Assembly (NCBI RefSeq): GCF_002078875.1
Contig: NC_034415.1
Location: 20,971,225 to 21,035,224, forward strand
Length of the DNA: 64,000 nt
Source of the DNA: Numida meleagris
Lineage: Eukaryota > Chordata > Aves > Galliformes > Numididae
Direction of reading: 5' to 3'
The notes below the pieces were generated by a model that worked only from the letters and a program-made list of their open reading frames with translations, was not told where the DNA came from and searched no databases. This document shows, in pieces, positions 1-8,468 of this stretch. Both the position numbers and the translations under genes were made by a program. Each line of letters begins with the position of its first letter. Positions within the stretch are counted from its first letter, which is position 1.

Positions 1-150
1 CGCAGCCCCCCGCAGCCCCGCCGGCCCCAGTGCCTCGCGGGGAAGCGCCGCTGTCAGCGCCGGGCCGGAGCAGCGCTCCGCCGTTCCGTGGGCGGCTGGG
101 TCTGCTCGTGGAGAAGATGCGCGGCCCGCACGCCCCTGCAGCGTCCTTGT
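1..150. promoter_or_regulatory. CpG-rich left edge, possible promoter of a neighbouring gene
   Basis: This stretch is dense in CpG and G+C runs and then gives way to ordinary GC-rich sequence. I cannot find a supported splice site, start codon context or recognisable protein in it. By synteny with human 1p34.1, the neighbour on this side would be ZSWIM5 read leftward, so this could be the outer part of its promoter or first exon. That identity is inferred from gene order alone. Confidence 0.3.
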
Positions 151-2066
151 GCCTTGACGTTCCCCGAGAGCGGAGCGGGTCGTTCCCGTGTCCGGTGGGA
201 CACCGTCCCTGGAATTCCCCAGAAATACACTTCCCATAAATCCTTTGTCCCGTCTAATTCCAAGTTACAGCCCCTTTGGGAACAGTGGATCTCGGAAACC
301 TCCGTTTCCTCCCTCTGTCATTCTTCAGTGCCCGAGGTCCTCTTCCCAGAACTGGGAAAGAAGGAGCCGGGTCTCGGCAGGGGCTGCAGCAGAACCCGCA
401 GCTCCATTACGGAGAATGAGCCACATCGCGACCGATGGAGGTCAGGAGGAGGGGTTCCCTGAAGGCTGAGTCTCGCAGGGATGGGGCTGCGGGCGCAGCC
501 CGGGCTGTCCTCACTCACCTCGTCCCAGCTGGTGCCAATGAGGAGAATTCCTGACCAAGTGCTGCCTTTTCCTGTGCATTTTTCCCTCCCTAGGGTGCTC
601 CCATTCCCCTCTGACATTGCTTTCACAGCCGGAAGCACAGGGGCTGTTGCCTGGGATATTTGTCCCTCAGCAACCCTGTGGATCCCGTGACCAAGGAGGA
701 GCAGAGACCTTCCTTTACAAAATAATTGGCTTTGCAAGCAAGGGGAGCAATGCCTTGGGGTGGCTGCCCGTGGGGCTGAGCCCTGTTTTGAGGTTCTCCA
801 TCGTCTGGTGGGGCCTCCAACAAACTATCAGATGGAGCTGGAACCTTTGCCATCAAACTGTTGGAATCCCAGGCGGATTCTCTGCTGACTCATTAGCGCT
901 GAGTTATCGCTGCACTCCTCTTTCAGCAGAACTCCAACGCAGTCAGCTTTTACCATCCAGCTGTTTCACGAAACCTCCCGGCACCCCCAACCTCACGGAC
1001 CTCCTTCAGATGTGACTGCAGCTGTCCGTGCGCTCCGAAGAGAAATGCGGGCACAGAAGGGCCCCTCTCCTCTGCCCACAGGTGCACTGAGGTCCCAGGC
1101 CAGGTGCGGGCTGGCGGCTCTCGCACCACCTGCGCTCAGAAACCTGCCCTGTGCGGCTCTGCACCTGTCCCGACTCCTGGCACAGCACTGCACCGGGATG
1201 AGCCCGTGCCCACCCGCTGGGAACATCCCCAACCCATCTCCCAGCCCACGGGGACACACATGGCTGCCCCGTCCCTGTGCAGTCCACAGAGGCGATGGGG
1301 GCCTGGCTGGGCTGGATTTGGGGGGCAGAAACGCAGCCGCCTGCATTTATTTTGCCTAACAACAGTGATCTCTCTGTGTATTTTCATTCTGTTTTCCTCG
1401 GCTCAGCTGCCTCCTCAATGAAATGTTTCCAAAGCAGCCTGGCTTGGCGGCGCGCCAGCCCCCGGCTGCCAGATGAATGGGCGGAGGAGGAGGGACCCAT
1501 TCCTCTTCTTGACACAGCATCGCTGCACAAGAGGCCTCTGTTGACATTAGGACTGGCTGTTCCCACTCTTCCCGAGAGGATCTGCCTGGATCAGCGCTCA
1601 GGGCCGAGGCAGTGGGGTGATCTGGTGACTGGCCGTGGACAGCAGGGTACTGCGGCGCATCCTTCTCCAGGGTGGTGGGGCAGCCATGGGCACCAGGGGG
1701 TCGCAGCATCCTCCTCCAAGGTGTCAACGATATAAAGAGCCCCTTGACCCCCACCAAAACACTTCTCCTCTGTTCCCAGCCCAAAGCACGGCAGGAGGAG
1801 AGCTTTGCTGCTGCCTGGGATGTCTGCAGTAAGGAGAAGGCTCTGCCTGGCTCCAGTGGAAAAGAGGCCGAGCAGCATCGATAAGATGAATTGGTTGTCT
1901 CAGCAGCACCGGCAAAATGAGCGAGAGAAGCAGAGCCCGTGAGGCCCGGCCTGCTTTGTTTCAATTACAGCAGCTGCCAGAAGAAGAAAATAACCTTGAT
2001 ACTGATGGCGGAGCAGCAGGCAGAGGTGCCCTTGTGGGTGCTGGGAGCAGGTAGAGGAGGAAGGGT
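151..2066. other. Intergenic stretch with no supported gene
   Basis: The sequence is GC-rich, with many short open frames on both strands. None shows a known domain, and none joins to others through matching splice sites. I see no tRNA or other structured RNA gene here. Confidence 0.5.
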
Positions 2067-2099
2067 GAGGAGGAGGAGGAGGAGGAGGAGGAGGAGGAA
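2067..2099 (+). repeat. (GAG)n trinucleotide microsatellite
   Basis: About ten near-perfect GAG units lie in a longer purine-rich tract that runs to about 2112 with GAA and GA interruptions. The tract falls between genes and lies in no supported reading frame. Confidence 0.9.
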
Positions 2100-2429
2100 G
2101 AAGAGAGAGATGGAGCCAGGGAGCAGGGTCCTGTGCGACACCGCAGACCAATCCCAACCAACCTGACTCAACTCATCCCCATGGGGAGGAACTTCTGACC
2201 CCCACATGGAGCCACGTAAGTGGAAAACCGTCCCTTTGCTCCCAGCTCAGGCAAAGGGAAGATGGAGGGGTGGGGGTGCTGGGCAGAGCTGCGCGGGATG
2301 GGCTGGGCTGTGGGGCTGGGGCAGGCGGGGGGCAAGGTGCAGGGCTGGGGAAACACGAATCTCCACTGGACACTGCTTTATGGGGCCCACGTAGAACCCA
2401 AAGCCCCTTCCTAAGTCCCACCTTAGGTG

Positions 2430-2534
2430 TTGTACTAAGGGACATGGTTCAGTGGGGAAATATTGATGGTAGGCAGACAGTTGGACTGGATCGTCTTGGA
2501 GGTCTTTTCCAAACTCAATGATTCTATGATTCTT
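2430..2534 (+). mobile_element. CR1 LINE 3' end, plus orientation
   Basis: The segment has the typical CR1 3' end: a stretch like GACATGGTTCAGTGGG, then TTGGACTGGATCGTCTTGGA, then GGTCTTTTCCAA, and it closes on the ATTCTATG tandem tail at 2520-2534. Only about 100 bases remain, so it is a strongly 5'-truncated copy, as most CR1 insertions are. Confidence 0.9.
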
Positions 2535-2633
2535 GTGACTGGTAGGGAGCCCCAGGAACCTCCCCCATTTTAGGAAAGAAGCACCCCAGAGGCCAGGCCA
2601 GGTAGGGTTCGCTTCACAGAGGCTTTATTCGTC

Positions 2634-2639
2634 ACCTGG
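2634..2639 (-). terminator. SELENOP2: Poly(A) signal of SELENOP2
   Basis: TTTATT on the plus strand reads AATAAA on the minus strand. It lies about 560 bases past the SELENOP2 stop codon and downstream of the SECIS element. Cleavage is expected near 2615, giving a single 3' UTR of about 580 bases. Confidence 0.75.
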
Positions 2640-2904
2640 ATGTCCACTTCACCCCAGGACCCCCACCCACGTCCTCCTCCCAGGGCTGCGGGCCCTGGAG
2701 GCAGCCCCCTGTTTTCTGAGAGGGGACACGGCCACCATCTTGCGGCCACCCACCACCACTGCACATACCCGTGCACAGGGTGAGAAGGTTGAGACACAGG
2801 GAGCTGCGACCCCCATCCGCACTCCCCTCCTCCGGGCTCACCCGGGCCCTCCAGGTACACCCATGGGTCCCAGTTCTGCTCCTTCAATCCCTGCCCCGCT
2901 GCTC

Positions 2905-2975
2905 CATGCGGTGTCAGCCCGCAGTGACTGGGGATGTCCCAGTTTGCACCACGGGCATCATTGAGCACAGAGAAG
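2905..2975 (-). promoter_or_regulatory. SELENOP2: SECIS element (form II) in the SELENOP2 3' UTR
   Basis: Read on the minus strand, AUGA at 2961-2958 faces UGA at 2916-2914 and can form the non-Watson-Crick quartet. Above it, 2956-2947 (GCCCGUGGUG) pairs continuously with 2926-2917 (CACUGCGGGC), using two G-U wobbles. An AAA bulge follows at 2945-2943, then a ministem (CUGGG against CCCAG) that makes this form II. Below the quartet, UGCUC can pair with GAGCA. This fold recruits SECISBP2 and the Sec-specific elongation factor to decode UGA. It lies about 240 bases after the TAA stop, as expected for a selenoprotein mRNA. The fold was drawn by hand; no energy was computed. Confidence 0.9.
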
Positions 2976-3197
2976 CAGCAGCAGAGGAAGAAGGGGCAGA
3001 ACTGAGTCTTAGGGCAAAAAGGACAGCATCTTTGGGTGCCAGAGGGGGATTTTCATCCCTAGTCACTGGGTGGAAGCATGACCCACATGGAGGGGGCTGT
3101 ACACCAATGCTGCTTGTGGCCAGCAGCACAAAGCAAGTCCTTCGATGCCTCTGGGAAGTGAGCCTGCGTGGTATGCACGCTCCGGGTTCTGCCCAGA

Positions 3198-4321
3198 TTA
3201 GGGATCACGTCCCTCTGGTGCCTGCTCCTTGGGACGGAGTTGGCCATGGGCTCCATGGTGGTGGTGAGTGTGGGCAGCAGGTCTGCGGTCCCCACTGGGC
3301 TCTGGGGCTGTCCCGCTGCCGACCACGTGATGGTGAGGATGAAGATGGTTGGGTTGGTGGTGGGCGGGGATCTCAGACTCCTTCTCCTCCTGTTTGGGAA
3401 GCGGGGTCGGGGTCACAGGGACCTCCACAGTGATGTTGGCCTAGGGAAAACAACACAAGGGCTAGTGTGTTATGGATATCTGCCAGGACCCTTGGCAGGG
3501 ATGTCACAGTCCCGGCACGAAGCCAGGTGTTGCAGAGCCCACCCCACGGCCCCTGCAGCCCCATACCTCCTGGGTGCTGTTGGGGTAGAGGGAACAGTTC
3601 CCACAGAAGTCTTTGCGGTGGGTGAAGCGGATGGCGGACTCAACATAGGGCAGGTGCAGGAAGCTGTAGGGCAGCTGGATGTGGAAGGCCAGGCGGCCAC
3701 AGCTAGGGCAGAGCGAGGAGGGGCTGTGGGGGCAGCTGGGTGCCTCAACCCCGGCAACGAGCACAGCCCCATCTCACCCTCCCAAGGGGGAGCGCTCCCA
3801 GCACCCGCCCCAGGGACAGGAGCTCACCGGTCATAGACAAGGAAGTCGTCCTTGTCGCCCCCCAGCAGCTGCCACACATCGGGCTCATGTGGCTGCTGCT
3901 GGAGGACGGGGATGCCTGGCGGGGCATGGCGCTGCAGCTCCCCGAACATGGCGCGGGACAGCGGGGCCTGCTCGTTGATGATCATGTAGCGGACATCGCC
4001 CACGCCCTGCTGCCCCAGCCGCTCCCGCAGGGCCCCGAGGCTGTAGGGAAGGGCGCACTGAGTGCGGCCGCCATGCCGTGGGCCAAGATGGTGGCGGGGT
4101 GGGGGGGGCAGGCCTCACCTGCGAGCCTGCAGCAGGCAGAAGTGTCAGCTGGCCTTCAGCAGGGCCACCACCGTCACCTGCCCCGCCGCGCCCTTCATGG
4201 GGCTGGAGCCGTTGATCTGCCACACCGGGGCCTCGCGGCACAGCCGGCTGCCGTTGGTGGCCCCCTCGGAGGCCATGGCCAGCCCCAGGCAGGAGGCCAG
4301 CGCCAGCAGCAGCGGCCCCAT
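3198..4321 (-). CDS. SELENOP2: Selenoprotein Pb (selenoprotein P-like), single selenocysteine
   Basis: This is a secreted selenoprotein of the SELENOP family. Coding exons (minus strand) are 4321-4119 (the exon begins at 4339), 4040-3828, 3702-3567 and 3440-3198. The phases 2, 2 and 0 agree, giving 264 residues. Residues 1-17 form a signal peptide (MGPLLLALASCLGLAMA). The thioredoxin-like domain carries the motif U59-H-F-C62, where UGA at 4147-4145 encodes selenocysteine. Family-specific blocks follow: VWQLLGG, KDDFLVYDRCG, LPYSFLHLPYVE and C172-G-N-C175. N-glycosylation sequons are visible at N23, N37, N174, N180 and N186. Two His-rich clusters lie at about residues 211-222 and 241-249. The chain ends at TAA, with none of the Sec-rich C-terminal tail that lets SELENOP carry much selenium. 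That layout is the SelPb type of fish, birds and other non-placental vertebrates. The start is the first ATG after a good acceptor and directly gives the signal peptide. Its role is inferred to be an extracellular redox enzyme rather than a bulk selenium carrier. Confidence 0.95.
4145..4147 (-). other. SELENOP2: UGA selenocysteine codon (Sec59)
   Basis: The codon is preceded by VTVVALLKAS and followed by HFCLLQAR, which lines up with the ALLQAS-U-YLC-ILQAS region of selenoprotein P as I know it. The frame stays open through three further exons to TAA. With the SECIS element in the 3' UTR, this is recoding and not termination. Confidence 0.95.
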
Positions 4322-4741
4322 CCCGGCACCAGGGGTGCGCTGCGGGGGATGGAGGTCAGTGCCCCCATGCCCTGCCTCCCCCAGGGACCCACGCTGCACT
4401 GCTGACCCCAAAACCCCAAACCAAGGTTGGTTTTGGGAGCCCTGTCAGCATGGCCACAAGGATAGTGGTTTAACCTTGAGGCCACCTTGAAGGTCCTCTT
4501 GTCCCACCAAGCGCTTTGGGGTGCATAGACCCTTAGCCCCGATATCCCCAGGATCCACCCAATGTCCCATCCATCCCACTGCCCCACAGCCCTTCCCACC
4601 CCGCGGTGTGCCCCCTCCCTGCGTGTCTGATGGGCGGGGGGGGACACAGGGCAGGGAGACAACCCATCAGGGAGCAGGGGGCTGGTAGGAAGGATGACCC
4701 CAAAGCCAGCCCTCTCCCCCATGAGAAGGAGCCCTCAGTAC

Positions 4742-4785
4742 CGCGCTCCTCGCTGCTGTCCTCTGGATGGACCTTGCTCCGCTCC
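4742..4785 (-). other. SELENOP2: Probable noncoding first exon of SELENOP2
   Basis: A donor (GCG|GTACTG, intron from 4741) lies 40-odd bases downstream of the point where transcription would start from the TATA-like box at 4821-4813. It would splice to the acceptor CCGCAG|CGC at 4339, 18 bases before the ATG. The 5' end is estimated from TATA spacing only. Confidence 0.5.
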
Positions 4786-4812
4786 GGGCAGTGCCCAGCT
4801 GGCCCCTGCCTC

Positions 4813-4821
4813 CCTTTTATC
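4813..4821 (-). promoter_or_regulatory. SELENOP2: TATA-like box (GATAAAAGG) of SELENOP2
   Basis: The minus-strand sequence GATAAAAGG lies about 30 bases upstream of the proposed start near 4785. The same bases contain a GATA-type core. A TATA promoter would suit a tissue-restricted secreted protein, unlike the CpG promoters of MUTYH and TOE1. Confidence 0.5.
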
Positions 4822-5400
4822 TGCTGACCACTCTCTCCGCCCAGGAGGAGGAGGAGAAGCGCTCCCCGTCCACCACCGCCCGCCTGAGGATGGCAACAAG
4901 GCCGCCTCTGTCCTCATTGAGGCCCTGAGCTGTGCTGGGACAAAGCGGTGCCTGGTGCTCAGGGAAGAGCCGGGCACGCAGCCCTACAGCTACGTCAGGC
5001 CAGGCGGGGGTGGGTGGCAGTGCCAAGGGTATGGCTCTCCCATCTGGGACCACAGCATCCCCAAAATGCATGCCCTGCATTCTGGGGTGTCACCTCGCTG
5101 TGCGGTCCCAGGCTTTGCACCCAGGGCCGCAAGGGTCCCCCATCCTCCCACCCAGCCCCACACCGATGGGCTGCGATGGCCTAAGGAGATGGGGGACCTC
5201 CCCCCCAAAAAACCCCACACCGGCCCCACACGGACATCTCCGCAAATATTTGAGCAGTTTATCACCCTGGGAATCTGTACAAAAACACGATAAGCCGGGG
5301 AAGGGCAGCAGCCATAAACAGAGCGGGGACAGCAGTGTGGGAACAGGACATCGAGAACCCGGCCGCAAAGGGGGGGAACGGGGCCCCAAACAAGGACGGG
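4822..5400. other. Intergenic spacer between divergent SELENOP2 and HPDL
   Basis: These roughly 600 bases separate the two divergent transcription units. I see GC-rich sequence and a C run near 5199-5205, but no coding exon. A long open plus-strand frame crosses it (4932-6020); it has no domain and runs through the HPDL first exon and intron, so it is taken as chance. Confidence 0.5.
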
Positions 5401-5700
5401 GCAATGGGCCGCCAGGGCACCGCGGGGCTGGGAGGAGGAACAGCCCAGCGATCCCACCCCACCGCCCCGCTCCGCACCGCCCCCAGCGCTGCCCGGGGCG
5501 GGCCCGGCCCGGCGTGCCCTGCGCTCGGCGTGCCCGGAGCCCGGTGAGCCGGGGCGTGCGGGGGGAGGCGGTGAGAGCGGGGCCCCGGTTGGGGTGGGGG
5601 GGCTCGCCCGGGAGCTGGGGGCTGCGATCCCCGCAGTGCTCCGTGGCCTTCACCCCGCGTGGCTTTAGGGCAAGGTCACCGTGGCCCCGTGCTGCTGCGG
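5400..5700 (+). promoter_or_regulatory. HPDL: CpG-rich promoter and noncoding first exon of HPDL
   Basis: CpG density rises sharply here, with many GC-box-like runs. A donor, CCCG|GTGAGC, lies with the exon end at 5543 and the intron from 5544. It fits the acceptor CCTACAG|G at 6127, so HPDL has a noncoding first exon ending at 5543. The exact start is not visible; I place it at about 5450. Confidence 0.55.
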
Positions 5701-6138
5701 GAGCTCTGCGCTGCCGTTGCCGGGGGTTACTGCGGTGCGCGCCTGGCGGGCACCAGGTCAGCGCAAGACCCTTTTGGATGCAGAGCCTCTCCGTGCTCCC
5801 CAGTCCGCCCACTGCATACAGGATTGCTCCCAAACCAAACCCCCATCCCTATTGCAAACATCTCCTCGAGGGACGTATGGGGGCACGCTGGGCTGCACCC
5901 AAGGCTGAGGGGTTGCGTTATGGGACAGGGGAGCAAAGTGAGCCCCAAAGGGTTATGGGGACAGCAGCGTCCTCGGGCAGCCTCTTAGAGCTGGAAAGCA
6001 TTTCAGAGACACTGATTTAAAACATATATATTTGTCTGCGTGCACGCACTGGGGTCTGTGCAGAACGGGGCCACAGCTCCCTCCCACAGGCAGCGAGCCC
6101 CCCTTGACCCCACTGTCTCCCCTACAGGATGCCCGGCC

Positions 6139-7302
6139 ATGGCCGCCTCGCTGAGCCGCCCGTGCTTCCTGTCCCTCCACGTGCCCTACGGGCAGGGCTG
6201 TGCACAGGACCTGGCTGCCGCTTTCCGCTTCCAGCCCGTGGCCGTGCGGGAGACGCCGCGCGTGAGGCAGCTGGCGCTGCGCCGGGGCGCTGCCGTCTTC
6301 CTCCTCAACCAGCACCTGGCGCCAGCCGGCATCTCCAACCACGATTTCCTCTACGACGTGGACCCCCGTCCCACGCTGGGCACAGCCTCCAACGTCTGCC
6401 TGGAGGTGGATGACGTGCCGGGGCTGTGCGCGCAGCTGCAGAGCTGGGGCTGCACCCTGCCCGTGCCCCCCACCGAGGTGAGAGACGAGCGCGGCTCTGT
6501 CACCTACGGCGTGGTGAGCTCCGCCGTGGGCAACATCAGCCACACGCTGCTGGACCGCTCCTGCTACCGGGGACCCTTCCTGCCCGGCTTCCAGCCTATA
6601 CAGGGAGCAGCCCCGGGGGACGGTGTGGAGATCTCCCACTTCGACCACATCACCTATGTGTGCCCGCGGGGTGGCACGCAGGCGGCTCTGGACTGGTACC
6701 AGCGCTGCTTTGGCTTTCGGCACTTCTCGCTGAGCCCACGGCAGCAGCCAGCTCAGGGCTTTGTGCTGGGCGGGCACGGGGCGGGCATGCTCCTCCATGC
6801 CCTGCAGAGCGCCCAGGGTTGCGGCTGCAAGCTCGTCCTCGCCGAGTCTCTTTCTGAATCCATCCCAAACCAAGTGGACACCTTCCTGGAGCAGCACGGC
6901 GGGGCTGGCATCCAGCACGTGGGACTGCACACGCCTGACATTGTGTCAGCCACCAGAGCCCTGCGGCAGGCGGGCGTGCGGTTCTTCACACCCCCCGCTG
7001 CCTATTACAGCCAGGGGGGCAAGGAGGAGGAGGTGCGAGGTGCCGGGCAGGACCCCCGTGCGCTGGCAGAGCTGGGCATCCTGCTGGACACCACCGCGCG
7101 TGGGGTCAGCGGGCAGCTGGGCGGCGATGCTGGTGTAAGCCCTGCGCAGAGTTACCTGATGCAGATCTTCACCCATCCCATCTTCTCTGAGGAGACCTTC
7201 TTCCTGGAGCTCATAGAGCGACGTGGAGCTCCTGGCTTTGGGGAAGGCAACATACGGGCGCTGTGGAAAGCTGTGCAGGTCTATATGGACCAGAGGCAGT
7301 AG
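6139..7302 (+). CDS. HPDL: 4-hydroxyphenylpyruvate dioxygenase-like protein
   Basis: HPDL is a mitochondrial enzyme that converts 4-hydroxyphenylpyruvate to 4-hydroxymandelate, which feeds the coenzyme Q head group. The whole 387-residue protein is in one exon, as in human (about 371 residues). The fold is a pair of vicinal-oxygen-chelate domains. The N-terminal half has the conserved QLALRRG-AVFLLNQ and RGPFLPGF blocks. The second has the three predicted iron ligands: H170 (FDHIT), H260 (IQHVGLHTPD) and E357 (FFLELIERRG). The C-terminal block GFGEGNIRALWKAVQ is typical of HPDL. The start at 6139 is in strong context (GCCATGG) and aligns with the family N-terminus. An out-of-frame ATG lies 10 bases upstream. 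The extra length over human lies mainly before YLMQIFTHPIF, at about residues 315-335. Confidence 0.95.
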   Translation: MAASLSRPCFLSLHVPYGQGCAQDLAAAFRFQPVAVRETPRVRQLALRRGAAVFLLNQHLAPAGISNHDFLYDVDPRPTLGTASNVCLEVDDVPGLCAQLQSWGCTLPVPPTEVRDERGSVTYGVVSSAVGNISHTLLDRSCYRGPFLPGFQPIQGAAPGDGVEISHFDHITYVCPRGGTQAALDWYQRCFGFRHFSLSPRQQPAQGFVLGGHGAGMLLHALQSAQGCGCKLVLAESLSESIPNQVDTFLEQHGGAGIQHVGLHTPDIVSATRALRQAGVRFFTPPAAYYSQGGKEEEVRGAGQDPRALAELGILLDTTARGVSGQLGGDAGVSPAQSYLMQIFTHPIFSEETFFLELIERRGAPGFGEGNIRALWKAVQVYMDQRQ

Positions 7303-7709
7303 AGACCTGCAGCTCCCCTTCACTCCATCCCAACCCTGGGACAATACGCAAATACCGGCAGATGGCCACGGCGCAGCCCTGAGCAGCACGGGCCAAGGAG
7401 CTCAACCCAGACACCTCTCCAGTGTTGCAGCACAGTGCTCAGAGACAGGTCCTGGTGGCCCTGAGCAGCCCCCAGCATGGAGAGGGGTTTGTCCCCCTCC
7501 TTGGGCTGCCATTAGCCAGATGTGAAGGTCCTTCTGCCTTAATTTCACCTGAATCTAATGAAAGTTGTGCCTGCAGCACAGCTGAGGACACTGCTCGCAC
7601 TGCCACAACCCCACTGTGGGGGACAAGGAGGGTACTATGGACACAGCTGCTCAGCAGCAGTCACCACCCAGGGCACCACATGGCAAGTGACTGCCTCTTC
7701 ATCACCTAA

Positions 7710-7715
7710 ATTAAA
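7710..7715 (+). terminator. HPDL: Poly(A) signal of HPDL
   Basis: ATTAAA lies about 410 bases past the stop and is followed by a GT- and T-rich tract at 7736-7758, the expected downstream element. A second candidate, AATAAA at about 8019, lies further on and would overlap the approach to the MUTYH 3' end. Confidence 0.6.
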
Positions 7716-8060
7716 GAATTAACCTGAAAGAACTGCTGTGGGTTGGTTTTTTTTTTTGCTCCTGTTTAAGATTTGCTAGGGTGAGGACAAAAGGACCATT
7801 TCCGGTGCCCAGGGTGGGTCACCCCAAGGCCATAGGGCATCCCACACAGCAGGGCTGGCACCTGCTGTTAGCGCTGGGCACTAGTAACACAGAGACCACT
7901 GCTTTGCTTTCTCAGCCCAGGCATGAGCATCCTGCCGGCCACCTTCATGTTCAACCACTGGCAGCCCCAGCTTAGAGCTGCGCTGCACTGGAGGCAGAAA
8001 GTCACTTCAAGAAAAAAACAATAAAGGAAAGAAGAAAATAAAAAAGGGACCCTTAGGAGA

Positions 8061-8066
8061 TTTATT
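8061..8066 (-). terminator. MUTYH: Poly(A) signal of MUTYH
   Basis: TTTATT on the plus strand is AATAAA on the minus strand, about 400 bases past the MUTYH stop. The minus strand beyond it is T-rich. Only about 300 bases separate this 3' end from that of HPDL. Confidence 0.65.
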
Positions 8067-8468
8067 AAAAAGCCCATGGCTCACATTCAGCAAAAAGAAA
8101 CATAAAAAGGGCTACGGGAATACGGGTGTGAGGGTACAACAGCACCACAGTCGCTGGCTGGTGGCGTGTGCGAGTGATGGGAATGTGGCCTCATCCTTCC
8201 TGCTGCCAGAGAAACCCCGCGGCCAGGCCAAGTAACCCCGTGCCCAGGGCAGGGGAGTGAGCCCAGCTCCGGGTCACATCCAGCACCGCACCAGCCCCTT
8301 GTACAGCACACATCCACAGGTGCACTGGGGAAAGTGGTGATGTCCTGATGGCCGTGGGGCTGGAAGAAGGCACAGCGCTCGCTACAGGGCCACGGGGGGA
8401 CCTGCAGCTGCCCTGTGCAGGGCTCACCACAGCACATGACCTGCTGGTGTCAGCTGCCAAAGGTGCCA

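Noticed and set aside
2771..3836. Plus-strand open frames of about 220 codons
   Set aside because: They lie opposite the SELENOP2 last exons and 3' UTR, and follow the codon pattern of the real gene on the other strand.
4145..4147. UGA read as the true end of a 58-residue secreted peptide
   Set aside because: The frame continues as UHFCLLQAR into three phase-matched exons with selenoprotein P blocks, and a SECIS is present downstream.
4932..6020. Plus-strand open frame of 362 codons
   Set aside because: It crosses the SELENOP2-HPDL spacer, the CpG-rich HPDL first exon and its intron. It has low-complexity Pro/Gly/Arg content and no domain. Long chance frames are common in GC-rich DNA.
5953..6930. 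Minus-strand open frame of 325 codons
   Set aside because: It is the antisense shadow of the HPDL coding exon and has no domain of its own.
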